Notes: generated by a model not told the origin, from the sequence alone. Numbered from the stretch's first letter, positions 12,395 to 25,885 are shown. The stretch: 64,000 bases of DNA from Acanthopleura granulata (GCA_016165875.1 JABBOT010000004.1:16307672-16371671), one strand, 5' to 3'. Translations and numbers: made by a program.

Positions 12395-12929
12395 AGATCA
12401 TATATACTATAGCTGACCACAAGAATCGTTATTTCATATGATAGTGTACTTAATAAAACAGTACTTTCTTTATTAAATTGTTAAACTGTTACTTGTATTA
12501 GGTCTGTTAAAAGCACAATCAGAAGTGTGTAGACTTCGTGTGGAGTAGCTAGCTTATACCTCTTACATATTTCTTATTGGGACCATAGTTCATGGTTGCG
12601 GTACAATTATTTCTGTTTGGTTTCTTTTTTGTTTGTTTTTTTCTCGTTTTTGTGAAAAATGTACACATAGGGGAACGGATTTGAAGCAAAGGGATATGAA
12701 CTTTGTGCACCGTCGATGTATAAAGATCAGAAAATGTCGCGCACACGCACATACGCGTGACAAGCATTCCAGAGAGCCTGTCCCGCTGTAAACAATCATA
12801 GAAACTCAGTGTGCGGTCTTCAGATACCTTTAACACAGGTAACTCAGGTGTTTAGCATTTCAAGTCGTGTCGCAATACACAGGGAACATGAAGCGTCGAC
12901 GATCGATCCACTGAACAGTTTTCAGTGAA

Positions 12930-14110
12930 CTTTGGCATTGAATGGAATAGATGACGACCAATAACTGAACCGGGCAATCCATCGCACCCAGGAACAAAAC
13001 TATCTATCGCATTAAGTACCTGGCCGATCCTCTGGACAGAGCAATAGAACCATCTATCACCCAGAGTGAATGACTACTCCATCGGACTGAAGAATAGAAC
13101 CATCTCTTGCCCTAAGTAACTGACCAATTCCATCGGACTGAAGAATAGAACCATCTCTTGCCCTAAGTAACTGACCAATTCCACAAATTAAGCAACATAA
13201 CCCGCAATCTGACTGAGTAATTGACCAATATATCGAACTGGGCTATAAAAATGATCGCTATAAACAATACAACAATCTATCGGGCTGAGCAACAAAACAA
13301 TCTCTCCCACTGAGTAACCGACCATTCCATCGTACTGAATAGTGGAACAATCTAACACACCTGGTGACTGAAAGATCCATCTGACTGGGCGATTTGGACA
13401 ATTAATAGCATTAACTGTCTGAAGCACAAACGTTTCGAACAAAATATCGAAGCATAGAATTCTGCCTTACTAAGAAATCAGTCTTGCAACAATCTGTCAC
13501 ACATAGCAATAAAATAATCTCTGAAGCAGAGTATTTAAACTACCCATCGGAATGAGCTAGACAACAACATATGGCACAGTGCAACAGAATAATCCCTACA
13601 ATATTGCAATACAAAATAACACGTCGTGTCGAGCTAATCAGAACAATCTGTCGCAATCAGTAAACTAACGATCCATCGGACTGTGGTATAAAGCAACCTA
13701 TAACAATAAGCAAAAGAATTTATCCCATTTAGTAAAATCCATTGGCCTGAGCAATGGAACAATGTATTGCACTGTGCAATACTTTAATCGATCACACGCA
13801 GTAAAATACCAGTCTACCAGAGTAAGAAATATAACCATCTACGGCATAAATCAATAGAACAATTCATAGCAATGAGCAACGGAACATCTATCGCGCTGAA
13901 CAACAGAAAAACCTATCGCACTGAGCATTGGAACTGAGCAGTAAAGCCATGTACAACACTAAGCAATAAAACATCATATGGCATTGAACATTAGAACAAC
14001 CTGTCCAATAGAGTAATTCACCAATCCATCGGATTGGGCCAGAGAATAATTTGTCATACCGCACAACGATACAATTTACCCCGGACTCAAAATATAACCC
14101 CCCACATTAA
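12930..14110. repeat. Degenerate ~25/51-bp satellite, about 1.2 kb
   Basis: The whole stretch is built from variants of two half-units, roughly CATCGGACTGAGCAATAGAA and AATCTATCGCACTGAGTAAC. The last large duplication is visible as an almost exact 51-bp pair starting at 13079 and 13130 (CCATCGGACTGAAGAATAGA and onward). Divergence rises away from that pair. Confidence 0.8.
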
Positions 14111-14727
14111 TAAACCCTCAAATCGTTTGACCATAAAATACGCGTAACTTTAAGAAGAATTTCAAGTGCAAATCTAAATCAAACAACACTCTATTGCACC
14201 ACACGTGCAGAACTACCCTTAATTATTTGTGTTTAAACATCTCACTGTTTGAACACGAAATCGCTCAGAAACAAACAACAAATCGTGTCTTTATTCCGAT
14301 TAGCATGAGGCGTTTTGACAAAGGATAGCTAAAGTGTTTCATACGTGACATTGTTTCTAATTGGTCGTGACAACCGCACACCGAAAATCCCCAGGATGAA
14401 ATAACAGCATGGCAGGGTCCACATAACTCCCCACAATGATTGTTCTCTACAACCCCACGGACGATGGTGCAATTCCACTAGTCGATTCTGTTCGATGACT
14501 TGCTATTGGTTCGACCAAATGACTTTCTCATTTGGTTTACCAAAGTGGGATACCGAGGGTTGGAAAATACATATGCTGTAAACAAAAAAATAAAAGAAAC
14601 AAACAAAACAAAAACATAAAAACGGGCATATGACCATGTTCCACTTAAACTGTACACTGCTGACCAATGTGATCCCCCTTGAACTCATTACTGTCGTACT
14701 GAGATCTTTAAACTATATATAAATACA

Positions 14728-14825
14728 GCGTCTGCCCGCTATTTCACCGATTAAATGGGACCATTTGCTAACTATCACACTGTCGTCACTGGTCTGAGTT
14801 TACTCAGCATGATCAGTCTTTCATT
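14728..14825. repeat. Dispersed repeat copy (CACCGGTTAAG family)
   Basis: TTTCACCGATTAAATGGGAC, then ATTTGCTAACTATCACACTG and a TCGTCACTGGTC segment, followed by a GATCAGTCTTT end. The same order occurs at about 23900-24000, 46015-46115 and 62295-62400. Confidence 0.6.
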
Positions 14826-16479
14826 ATGGTTAGGTGTACAAGAAAATGTTTCAGCTGTTCTTAAGCTTATATCGAGTGTCGATAGCTAAATGAAAAATAG
14901 CCTACCAGTTATTCAATTCAGAGTTTTTAGCCTATCTGTAAAAATTTAATGTTTTGTGTTGAATATCCAAAATGAGAGAACTTTTGAGTCAGTGAGTTCA
15001 CGGTAAATGTAGGGCAGACATACGGTGGCAGTGTTGTGTTAAGTCACGATTACAAATATGGATTCCATACTAAGGCGTTTAAAATAGAGCAAATATATAC
15101 TGAACATAGTATCGTTTGTGGGTCGGATATAAGTGACGGTGTGGTTTTGTTTTGTTCGGTAATTGGATTTCGGGAGACGTGAGTTGTTGACAAAAGCAAC
15201 AGCAGTGGGTGTCTGACACGGGACTACTTTTACCTGGTTTACAACATCAATGTATAGTTTAAACGTTGTTGTATGGTTAAACGCCATTGTGTGTCTAGTT
15301 CTACCTGCGCTAACACAAATACTGTTTCTCGAGTGGAATGGTTTTGATCATTTGAAAACTAATTAATGCAAACAATTTCAGTCTTCGTGATACCTGTCTA
15401 GTATCTACTGCACAGAGACTACTTTAAAGTGTTCTGGCGATATGTGATTTGGGACTATTATAGACATATACAATGATTTTGTTTTATAATCAGTTGCATT
15501 GTACTTTATGAAGGTGGTCCACAGATAAAAAGAAATTACATTGTATTTTCCTGGCAATTGCTTATGAAGGATAAATTAAAAACGAATGCATATATTTATA
15601 CTTGTGTTAAGTGTATGGACACTCATAGGCAGGTGAGAGGAGAAATTTGTCAAAAGAATAAGGCATCCGTATAATGTCACATAAGAACTCATTTCACGAA
15701 ATGCATGTAAACTTACTTCAATATAATTCTGGAGGACTGCTGGTTCTTGAATTTTGAAATGTTAAAAGTTTGTGATAGTTGTGCAATTATACTACATCAT
15801 ATTAAAAGCAGTCCGTTAACAAACAGAAGAACGAGACACGTCTATCAACTACGAACTACCAGCCGGTGTATGTGGTGAATGCATGTATGTATGGTAAAAA
15901 CGAAATTTACTGCTCTTTTGCTCAATAAATGCCGGGTAATTATTCCAGACTGATGTATCTTTTGTATTCCTTCATCACTCAACAACACAGCTGTAACAAA
16001 ATTTATAGTTTAAACTCGCAATCATAATTCTCAATTATCTTTAACTGCCGTGACCTTGCTGAAAAGGTCACCCAAACAATACAACAGCTGTTGCTAAAAT
16101 CTGTTTATTTACTGCCTGAAATAATCATCATGGAAATGATTTTTATCTGCTCAACCATCCGGAGCAATAAATATAGACCCATGTGATAATACTACGAAAA
16201 CATCAAATTTTTAAACACCTTTAAACTTTAACAACTGTGAACACAATTATTCACATTTAGTTTCCAAAGTGAAGGAAAAAAACAGACAGAATGTGGCCCG
16301 CTTTTTAGATGCTCGACACATGTACCTTCCTAACTATTGCACAGTAATTCAAACATATTAGTTTAAAAGATAACTGCCTTAAATGATGGACAATTTGAAG
16401 ATTCTCTCATGCTCTCCCAGTGCTAGTGAGACAGTGGTGATAATAACCTGTCTCGTTTGGTCTCCTGCGTATTCTAATG

Positions 16480-16685
16480 TCTGTTGAGGACCACTTGCCT
16501 GGCACCAATATGGTGTGCTTATCTGTACGTCACCTGTGGGAAAGTTCGTCGGTACCTGTTTAACGACAGGTGGTTTACCATGGGCCCTTCGGTTTCTCCA
16601 TAACCACAAAACTGACCGCCATAATATAAGTGAAAACTACTCGAGTATGGCGTTAAACAACAGTCAAATAAATAAAATGAAATAA
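16480..16685 (+). mobile_element. SINE-like copy, 3' part
   Basis: Contains TGGGAAAGTTCGTCGGTACC, then GGTTTCTCCATAACCACAAA, ACTGACCGCCATAATATAAG and ACTCGAGTATGGCGTTAAAC, and ends in AATAAATAAA-type A/T repeats. The 3' end matches the tail shared by family 1 copies elsewhere in the window; the body differs. Confidence 0.65.
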
Positions 16686-17320
16686 AAATTACCGCTTTTA
16701 GATTTTGTCTTGCTTGCCAAGATTTTTACACGATTGTCTTTTTTACAGTTCTCACTGACTCATACCTGTGCTTAGGCCAGATTACAGTAGAGATCACAGT
16801 GTCTGCTCAAGTCAACCCACTGTCAGATTTATAACTACTCAGTCAACAAACGAGTCGGATGACATCAGGAAAGGACAAAGGGCGACGTGTTTGTCTGGTT
16901 AAATTTGTTTAATGCATAGAGTATAAAGGCATGTATCCAAATAATAATGTACAAGTGAAAAAAGTAAACAAGCTAAACCATAATACTTGGCGCTATTCCC
17001 GGAAAACTTGAAAAAAAATATACACTAAAGTTTCAAACGAAAAATAATAAAACATATTTAACTATCGATTAAATGAAACACATATAGCGCATGAGTAACA
17101 AAGACCAACATACACAAACATAAGTTATTAGAGTTGCGTAAAATAACATCAACACTCAAAGCAAGATTTACACTGATACACAAATATGAACAATTTTGCG
17201 AGAAATTTAAATCACCCACTGGGGTGAAAAAAGCTTTCAAGGGTAAAAGTTATAGGACATAAGCTTTCTTAAAAATGTATCTGTTATGTTCGGAATGAAG
17301 CCTTTGTGGACAGTGATCTT

Positions 17321-17505
17321 TAGCTACATCGCAAGAAGTACTTCAGCTACATTGTAAATAAAACTTTAGCTACATTGCAAGAAGTACTTAAGCTACATGA
17401 CAAGTAGTACTTTAGCTACATTGCAAGAAGCAGTTCATCTACATTGCAAATAGTACTTTATCACAAGTAGGCCCTAGTACTTTAGCTACATCGGAAGTAG
17501 TACTG
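17321..17505. repeat. ~23-bp minisatellite, about 8 degenerate units
   Basis: Repeats of AGCTACATTGCAAGAAGTAC followed by TTT, with variants such as AGCTACATGACAAGTAGTAC. Unit length drifts between 22 and 26 bp. No coding sense. Confidence 0.85.
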
Positions 17506-18939
17506 TATTGGTTTGCAAACATTGCGCGTATTCTATAACGTCACATTGTGTACGGTAATGTTATAATTGTACATTCTCTATTCTAACGTCACAATAACTC
17601 GTGCAACAACCCCTCTCATGATGTTAATCAGTCTAATCCAGGTGCCGTTAGGGCGAAAAGACATGCTGACTAGCAGGATGACAATGCGGCCAGAGATAAA
17701 GATAACTTGAGTGAAATGTTACCTGATGGTGCAATGTGCTAACAACAAGGAGACACCGGTAGTAGCCAGGCCACAAAAACATCCCAAATATTTACATACC
17801 GCTAAATGTTCGCGATGGTAATAGTATGCCCCAGAGAAAGATCACATGAAATGTGAAATATTAGCATACTTATTTATCTTAACAACGAGACAGATAGGAA
17901 TTTTACAAACTAGGGAAAACCTGCTGTCTACAATGGCCAGCAGAATTCCTCTTTCATATGATAGATATAACATTAAGTGTAGTCTAAAGTTCTCTAAGCA
18001 TTTACAATATTATCTACCCAACTGTTTATGTTACTAGATTACAACCTCAAGCAGCATTTTTCGCTGTCTATTAGCTATTGCATTAAATTAAATATACATG
18101 GATCACAAAAAATTAACATCCTGAACACAGATATACATAAACATAAGGTTTCCTTCGTTCATGACTGACGAAAGAATTAACAAATACAAATAGACAGAGG
18201 TCAATATTTTATCTACACAACATAATCGGCCTGATTCATTGTTTTTGCTTGGGGTTATGTCCCTTTGTATCCCAATAAATGGGAAAAAAGAAACAATATT
18301 GAAGATACATCAGTAACATGACATGTGTCTCTTTTTATTATAGACATAAAAGGGAAAAGCTCGATCAAAACGGAATATTTGTATTGAGCGACAGATCTGG
18401 CAGTTGTAGTGTACATATACATCATGACCCGCTCAGGTATAACAGTCGAATGTACATTTACACAGAACCAATATCAACTACATTCTTGTTAGCAAGGGCG
18501 AACGGTAATGTAACAGATAAAGCCTTACAAATTCTTAAAAAGCTATCCCTTTTAAATAAAGAATATGTAAAATGAAGAAGCAAGAAAAACAAATGCAAAA
18601 CATAAAACAGGTGGCAAGAAAAACAAAAGTTGGGCTATTTTTCCAAGGTGTATATATGTATATATCGTAATGGACACATTGAGATTCTTTACACACAAAA
18701 CTTGAAATATCTGCAAAGGTGTATACGGCGTACCTAGCTCCAAGAGACTGACATTCAATTAAGTCGCCCGCCTGGGAAGAGTTGACATTTCGCAAATACC
18801 GTTTGCTTGCACCTGGTACTGAGTGAAAGGTCACAGGGACAGAATGTCACCTGGTTTTGACACGGTCGAGATTACCAGATAACTTACAATATCACAAATA
18901 AAGGTAGCATATAATATAAGAGTACACAGCAAGCAAACA

Positions 18940-18945
18940 TTTATT
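18940..18945 (-). terminator. Candidate poly(A) signal of chitin-binding gene 2
   Basis: AATAAA on the minus strand, 320 nt after the stop codon at 19266. It is the nearest canonical signal I could find downstream of this gene. Confidence 0.35.
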
Positions 18946-19265
18946 TAAAAAGTTCGGCGAAAAGTGAGAATAAATGCAGTAAGGAATCTTGCATTCACAT
19001 ATATAAACTTAGATATTTTGAGTTACTATACATAGAGAACGTCGCAAAAACACAGGAAATGTTTGTAGCTAGAAAGTGATGCCCATGCAGTGTCTGGCAA
19101 AAAGAATCACCCTCTTTCCTGAAAGGTACACCTGTATTAGTGATAGGGACTATTGTATGACTAGATACTGAGAGATGAATCATTATCTACCGATACTTAT
19201 AACAGAAACATGGCACAATTCTTCGCAACTGTCATGGCTTTCGTTGGAAAAATTTGTGCAAAATT

Positions 19266-20910
19266 TTACACCACATTATTGTTGGCCAGGACACATTGTT
19301 TCAGTTTGTCGTCAAATATTTGACCACCACCATCTTTTGGACATTCTTTCTCGTAGAGAACCCGTCCTTGTCTGCAGCCTATGTAATGTGGTGATCCCTC
19401 CCGACCGGGCCATGAATGAAGTCCGTTGCTCAGCCCCTCACAAGACGGGTATCTGTACTTGCATGGAATGCAATGGGCTCTACGACACTGGTTAGCATAA
19501 TATCCACCTGTGAAACACACACAAAATAAATTCCATATATTAATTTACCTAGTTAGTTAGTTCATTGGTGGTTTACTGCGTACTCAAGAATATTTGACTT
19601 ACACGACGGCGGCCAAAATAATGGTGATAGGAAACCGGGTTTCCGCGGATTGCTGATAGACCTACCCATGTGCGGCCGGAGAGGAAGCCAGTAAATTCGA
19701 TATTATAATTTACCTTGGGATTTTACGATTATATATGGCACATGTTTTACACAGGCATTTTATACAATATCTTTGAAAAACATAAAACCCATGATAAAAC
19801 TATGCCGAAATGTAGACCTTAAGACAGTCAAGTCGGCATGTCGTCATACATATCATCATATATACATATACATCCTGCTCCTAAATGCAAGATCTGTTGG
19901 CCACATGGTTCTATACACTGAACACTACTGATGTCTTATATAATGCGATTTTGTTCAATTCAGTAAAAAAATGATTGAGAAATATAACTGGAACTCTCAT
20001 GCAACATGCGCATTAGCCTGACTGTTATTTGACATAGGTTAGAATGGATTTCACTCCACAAAGCATAAAAGCAAGCGGCATTTTGAGTTTGTCGTGCGTT
20101 TCTTTTTTAATTTCATTATTGAATATACTTTCTCTCTTGAAATCACGATTGAATATATAGTTCTTCTTACATGGGCTTTTAGGTTCCATCCGATAGCCAC
20201 AATCGACTCGTTTGTAATCCTCACAGCGCTGAGTTTCGGCGTTATAAAGATCAGGGCTGGAGCATTCTCTCAACCGGGGCTCCCAAGTATGGTCAATTCG
20301 AGTGGTAGTGTCGCAATCATAGAACATAGCACAGCTGTCCGGATGGGGAATTTTTCCGGTACGACCACGGCATGGGCTTGGCACACCTTTCAGTAAACAT
20401 ATAGGGGTCTATTACAAGTTCGATATCTGACTTATGTGAAATCCTAGGTACATTTATCCACTGAATCGAGAAAGCCAAAGATATATTAGTCATTTAATTC
20501 AAGTGGTATAACCACCACAATATACGACGGAAGCAATGTCAAATATCATCTGTGCTTGTTTGCTACATAGGTTCCGATGAAATAATCAAAAGGCGCATGT
20601 ATATCTTTATTTCTTCTGTAGAGGAAGCAAAACAAGCTCTGCTACAGAAGAATAAAAACAAGCCATACTTACATATGTCGAAATCACTTCCTTGTGGAAC
20701 GCAAACACGGTAGTCCGGCTGAAATGAGAATCCTTCTGTACATTTCTGTGGGTCTGAACCCCCTTTACCATCACATACATAGTACACACTGCAGAAGTCA
20801 AGATCAGGCACCCATTCTACAACATCCCCACATGATTTGAGTGGCACTGCGTTACTGACAACCAGGCCGTAGGAGATTACAGCTGCAATGACCCGTGTTA
20901 TCCTCGACAT
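19266..20910 (-). CDS. Secreted triple peritrophin-A (CBM14) chitin-binding protein, copy 2
   Basis: Three minus-strand exons, 20910-20673, 20386-20171 and 19507-19266 (696 nt), encode 231 residues, the shortest of the five paralogues. The signal peptide is MSRITRVIAAVISYGLVVSN. Domain 1 has six cysteines with CSVYYVC. Domain 2 (CAMFYDC, then ECSSPDLYNAETQRC) starts three codons after the junction cysteine, with a much shorter linker than in copies 3-5. Domain 3 carries HCIPC and SCEGLSNG followed by PGREGSPHYIGC. Introns are phase 1 and split the cysteine codon T|GT at residues 80 and 152. Domain 3 is closest to copy 3 by eye (both have RAHCIPC). The likely product is a secreted chitin-binding matrix protein. 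No enzymatic domain is present. Confidence 0.88.
19552..19710 (-). mobile_element. SINE family 1 copy in intron 2 of chitin-binding gene 2
   Basis: Begins GTGGTTTACTGCGTACTCAA, then ACGACGGCGGCCAAAATAAT and GTGCGGCCGGAGAGGAAGCC. This is the reverse complement of the family's 3' half; the tRNA-like head is missing. It lies in the intron between exons 2 and 3 and does not touch a splice site. Confidence 0.75.
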
Positions 20911-21008
20911 ACTTGTTCTAGTGGCTAATTTTACAACCGATGTGGACAGCGACTTGAATCATGACAAGTGTTGTAGATGATGTGTGCACTAGGCCGCTCC
21001 ACGCCTGG

Positions 21009-21016
21009 TATTTATG
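21009..21016 (-). promoter_or_regulatory. Candidate TATA box of chitin-binding gene 2
   Basis: CATAAATA on the minus strand, about 100 nt before the ATG at 20910, the same spacing as in copies 1 and 3. Confidence 0.45.
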
Positions 21017-22845
21017 TCCGCGGAAGACAATACCTGTCCCACAAAAACCGATAGGAAGTCTGCGGTTTGTTCATAACGCCCATGCCGCAAAGTTCTGGCC
21101 ACCCATACACATGACGTACAGGCCGCCGATAATAACCCAATGGACGGGTTGACAAGTGATTGGTACCACGGCGCTTTTTGTCGTATTGTTCAGACGGAAA
21201 GTCATGAATATTCAGTGGAGGAATCCTCCTCCCTCCCACACTCCCTTTGTAGGCGTACTTTAACAGTTGTTAGGAAGCATATATTCCACTTCAGGTAAAT
21301 CTGTTTCAATCCACATAGAAAAATTTGCGTTACGTCTAAGATTTATGGAAATTGACCACAAATTTTATTTATTGAGGAATAAAGAATTCATTACAAAGTG
21401 ATGAAATACATCATGCGATTTAATATTCTTAATACTGATGACGTGATTCCTTTATTTTACATGCAGTGTTGAAGGAGAATACTGAATGTGATTATTTGTA
21501 GAACTCATTGTGTATATACGCTAAATTCCAAACCATTTTCTCGTAGTAATATGTATTCTTTGTCAAGTTATGGTGTCACAGGTCTTACATATACAGGTCG
21601 TATATATATAAATATATATATGGCAAATGGAAAAAAGGACACTGGATCATCATATATCATGAACATATAGTCTTGTTATGTTATAATATTGATATGTTTA
21701 GTATTTACAGTATATGTTCCACCATATAAAATCATGTGATCTACTTTTATATGTTTTCATTTTTTCATTTTTACATTAATGCAATCTATTTCATGAAGAT
21801 TGGAAATATGTACAGTAGACAATTTAAAACGCACTTGGCAACACATAGAGTTGAACGTCAAGTTTTTGCCTTGAGTAAGTTGGTTAGTATGTTTACTTTT
21901 TGTATGGGAAATGAAATAACATTCTCATCGGAAACACATCTGTTATGGGCGTGTAAAGATATTTTAATGCAACTTTACTCAGGTGTAGAGTAATTAACCC
22001 ATGAAACCACGTTTAAGTGCTTAGCGAATGTGTGTGTAAGTTAAACCTAGCCGGTATTATTTCTCTCCTTTCATATACATTGTAGGCCTACACAAATATT
22101 TCTATATCTGTCAGTTAACGCGGAATGTGTGTGCTTGTCGTCGATGTAGGCGTATTTTCTGTGTACCCATCTTCCTTCTTATGATTTTGGATTGAATGGT
22201 TGAAAAGCGTGGCACTGGATATGCTATCCAAGGGCGGAAACCCAGGGCAGGCATCTTCTAAATGTGCTATATTTAACACCAACCGTGATTTGAAAGGATA
22301 CAAACGCAAATCTCTTGCATGTGGGTTTGGCTCTGTCCATTCTTTTTAATTACACGACATGATCGGAAACTCTTGGATGCAACTTTCAGCGAACAGAGTT
22401 CATCGGAAATTAAGCACTGAAAACAAACAATATGAACTGAACATCCTTAAGAGGTAAAAGAACGGGAAAGGTATCTCCCTCTCTCTCTCCTTCACCCCAC
22501 CTAAGCACACACTATGAAACATAAAGTTACCACGGTTATAAAACTACACATAATAGTCGTTGTTGTGGATCAACTTACGGTTGATAGTTTTCACACATTC
22601 ACTTTGGTTTCCTTTTAGTTTACCGATATGGCTTTCGACATTTTTGTCACTTAATGTCCACAAGGAAGGCCTTGTGAACATTGTTGTTAGTGAAGTCTTT
22701 TTGTTCGACTTGAAACGGAATTAAACCTAGGTGTTTCGTGCACGAGTTATGCCAGTTGTTTAGCGAGGTGCGTATTGATTTTTGCCAAAAAGCGGCGTTA
22801 TTTTGTAGAACTGTTGTATTCTGGTGGCAAAGTGGTCGATATACA

Positions 22846-23103
22846 AGTGTGAAGAGCAGAAATCTTCGTCACATTGTAAACTAAGAGAAGTGTGAAGAGC
22901 AGAAATCTTCGTCACATTGTAAACTAAGAGAAGTGTGAAGAGCAGAAATCTTCGTCACATTGTAAACTAAGAGAAGTGTGAAGAGCAGAAATCTTCGTCA
23001 CATTGTAAACTAAGAGAAGTGTGAAGAGCAGAAATCTTCGTCACATTGTAAACTAAGAGAAGTGTGAAGAGCAGAAATCTTCGTCACATTGTAAACTAAG
23101 AGA
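22846..23103. repeat. 43-bp tandem repeat, six perfect copies
   Basis: Six consecutive identical 43-bp units begin at 22846, 22889, 22932, 22975, 23018 and 23061. Each starts AGTGTGAAGAGCAGAAATCT and ends AAACTAAGAGA. I see no mismatch between units, so the array is either very young or kept homogeneous. Confidence 0.97.
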
Positions 23104-23760
23104 AATAAAAAAAGTGTTAACGCAATACTGTGACAACCATTCATTGATATATAGCCTCTGATTGAATTATCTATGGAAACAATACAAATATTAAAGATTT
23201 TGTATAATTTAAATTTTAGAAAGCCTGTTGTGGTGCAGTTGTTTGAATATACTGATGTGGCACAAGAAAATAAAAAATGAATACCAAGAACAGCTCTGAA
23301 TTTTAGAGGAAATGTTCACTCTCAAGAAAAAATTAAATGTATTTAATGAGCAAAACTACATGAACTATTGACGGAGACTGAACGGTGGCAAAGTTTTTAC
23401 TATTTTCCACACCGATGACAGAAAACAGGTCATCTAATTCATTGAATGTACTCTGGTCATTGCTGTCCCAGGTAATTGCCTATTTGTGTCGTGACACGGT
23501 CATATAGATCATTCATCTGGTCTACAACATGATAATAGGCTATCACTACAGATTTTCTGGAGCAAGACTGATTGACATTCAAATATATATGCCGGTGAAG
23601 GCATTCAGCCATTAAATTTGTGCCAGCTATGGTGCTGTCTTATATCTTTCGTAGACCTTTTGTAAGTAAATTCATAAGTGTGATGACAATTTTGCATCCT
23701 ATGTAAATGTACGTTACGTGTAATAAATTGCAAGTAACCTCACTGCATTTTTTTAAAAAT

Positions 23761-23836
23761 AATTCTCCTAGAGCAATGTTGCTAGCGGGCGTGTACCTAA
23801 TTCTCCGGGAGCAATGTTGCTGGCGGGAGTGTAAGG
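23761..23836. repeat. 38-bp direct duplication
   Basis: Two adjacent copies starting AATTCTCC at 23761 and 23799 share GAGCAATGTTGCT(A/G)GCGGG and differ at about five positions. Confidence 0.85.
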
Positions 23837-23894
23837 TGCTACTCTTTATTAAAGCATTTATATGAACAGTTAAAACAAAACCTTAATTGAGGTA

Positions 23895-24000
23895 AATCAA
23901 GTAATGGCCGGATTTCACCGGTTAAGTTTGACCATTTGTCAACTATCAGACCTTCGTCTCTGAAATGGGTTCGATTTTTATGCTGTAGTCCTTTACATTA
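23895..24000. repeat. Dispersed repeat copy (CACCGGTTAAG family)
   Basis: GCCGGATTTCACCGGTTAAG, then GACCATTTGTCAACTATCAG, TCGTCTCTGAAATGGGTTC and TGCTGTAGTCCTTT. This is the best-preserved of four copies in the window. Confidence 0.65.
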
Positions 24001-25359
24001 CATTCTAGTGCAATTATGATGTTTAGAATATTTTCCATCTAGTTCAGTTAGTTTTGCTTCCAGTAGAATAAGAACCACCCATTAGTAAAATATAGTAGTC
24101 CACGTATTAACGAACCCGGTTCTTAATGAGAGCTGTTGATTCTAAGAGTAGCAATTTTGGATATTTGCTAGAATTTGAAATTCCCATAATGGCTTTTTGT
24201 AATAACGCATTCGTTTCAAAAAGAAGGATCACTGAGAATAGTAACCAAGATCGCGTTAAAAATATATTTGTTACAAGCTGCATGCATTATTGCAATTTGC
24301 GTTCCAGATGTTGCCTCAATTTGTTTTGATTAAAATTTTTCCAGTTGAGTGTTTTTAGGTAATGTTTATTGCAAACTGGGGTTTATTACACATTACTCTA
24401 GTGTACAGATCATTTATACATGAACTTACAGTATTTGTACACACATTCATCACTTGTACATGAATAACGTCAGAAACAAATGTGCTTGTCAGACATGTCT
24501 TATATAGTTGCCACCCAGAGATCCTGACTCCTTGATATGTCTTGTTGCTTGTGTATCGTATTCATTAATCAATAAATAACATAACAAAGGGACTTCAGCT
24601 GAACAGAGTTACTGTTAAAAAGAAAAAAAAAGTATACTAGTAAAATTAAAAGTATACTATTATGGTGATATGATGATTCGACAGGGTCGGTGTTGACGCT
24701 TGAGTTTATGACGAAGTGAAGCCTCTCAGTGAAAATTGTTACCTAAATATTTGTCCGTAGATGTTATAGTAAGAAGTATGGCGTAATGTTACAAATAAAG
24801 TGTAGTTAGTGAAGATTTAGTTTTAACCTCTTAAGCAACATGACGATATATCTGTTGGTGTTTTCTAAACGTGTTCATAGTGTCGAACCGCTGTATATCT
24901 TTCTCTTTCAGTTCAATTCATGAACCTTATATCTCTTTCCATTGGCTTACAGATACACCTTAACTTAAACAAATAGATACATACATTTAGTGACTCAATT
25001 TTCAAACACAACGGTTAATTCGAATTATACGTAAAAACCTTTCCGGCCAAGTAAAAATTTTAGATATCGTTTTGTTCCATAGCATTCGCCTAGTTTACTT
25101 GACCTAGTGACTTATGAGCTCTTCTATAAATGTGTCGCCTTTCCATAGAGAGGTTCAGTCACAATAGTTTTTTAACTTCCACGTATATAGCATTCATTTT
25201 CAATTTATTCTTCCGAGAATAGATTGACAAATGTATTATACCACCAGCACAGGATAGTCTTTACAAGTCAAAATGCTTGTCCCTTCTGGAAAATCTGAAG
25301 AAAAGATACAGCTTTGTATGTCGGACATGTCTGTACAATTTGCTTTGTTTTCTTTGTTT

Positions 25360-25462
25360 CCCCCTGGCTCTGTATGATGTCCTCCCACCATAATGCTGCT
25401 AGCCGTGAAATATTCTTGAGTACGGTGTAAAGCACCAATCAAATAAATAATTAATTAAACTG
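25360..25462 (+). mobile_element. SINE family 1, 3' fragment
   Basis: GTCCTCCCACCATAATGCTG, then GAAATATTCTTGAGTACGGT and CACCAATCAAATAAATAAT. Only the tail is left. Confidence 0.75.
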
Positions 25463-25779
25463 TTTTCTTTGAATTGGGTATAAAGTTTAATTTTCTACGT
25501 CGTCATCAGCATTATTTCTAAATAGTATAAAGCCACAATTAGATTTATAAAGGCATGGATGCTTCAATCGGCCATGCAACGTCTCGACAACTCAGAGATA
25601 AGTTTTCGATGAAAACCTCACTCAAAATATACGACAATTCGTGCAAACTGAATAATTGCCTAAATTTGTATAATGACGTTTTGCACTCTTTCCGCCTTTA
25701 TGTCAGATAACTAGCTAACGCCCTAAAGTGATGGGACTGTAAGCTGTAAAGTATGTACATGTGCATTTCGAACCTATAG

Positions 25780-25885
25780 GCACTCGACCTATAGATCGAC
25801 ATTTGTATATCAGCCTTTAACCAACATTGGCGCTTCGGGTCAATAATCGCATGTCCAAGAAAAATGCAAAAATCATACTTGCGGC
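25780..25885. repeat. Dispersed repeat copy (CATTCGTATACCAG family)
   Basis: ATCGACATTTGTATATCAGC, then CAACATTGGCGCTTCGGGTC and AATAATCGCATGTCC. Related copies lie at 44160-44345, 60575-60740 and 60817-60960. Confidence 0.5.

Larger units (their letters stand above)
11280..19265. other. Intergenic region dominated by repeats, no supported gene
   Basis: About 8 kb between chitin-binding copies 1 and 2. It holds a 36-bp tandem array, SINE fragments, a degenerate 25/51-bp satellite and a ~23-bp minisatellite (listed separately). The remainder is AT-rich with only short chance ORFs and no exon-like segment that I can defend. Confidence 0.6.

Noticed and set aside
22846..23103. Regularly spaced repeats that might suggest a CRISPR array
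   Set aside because: The units are contiguous 43-bp tandem repeats with no unique spacers, in an animal genome.
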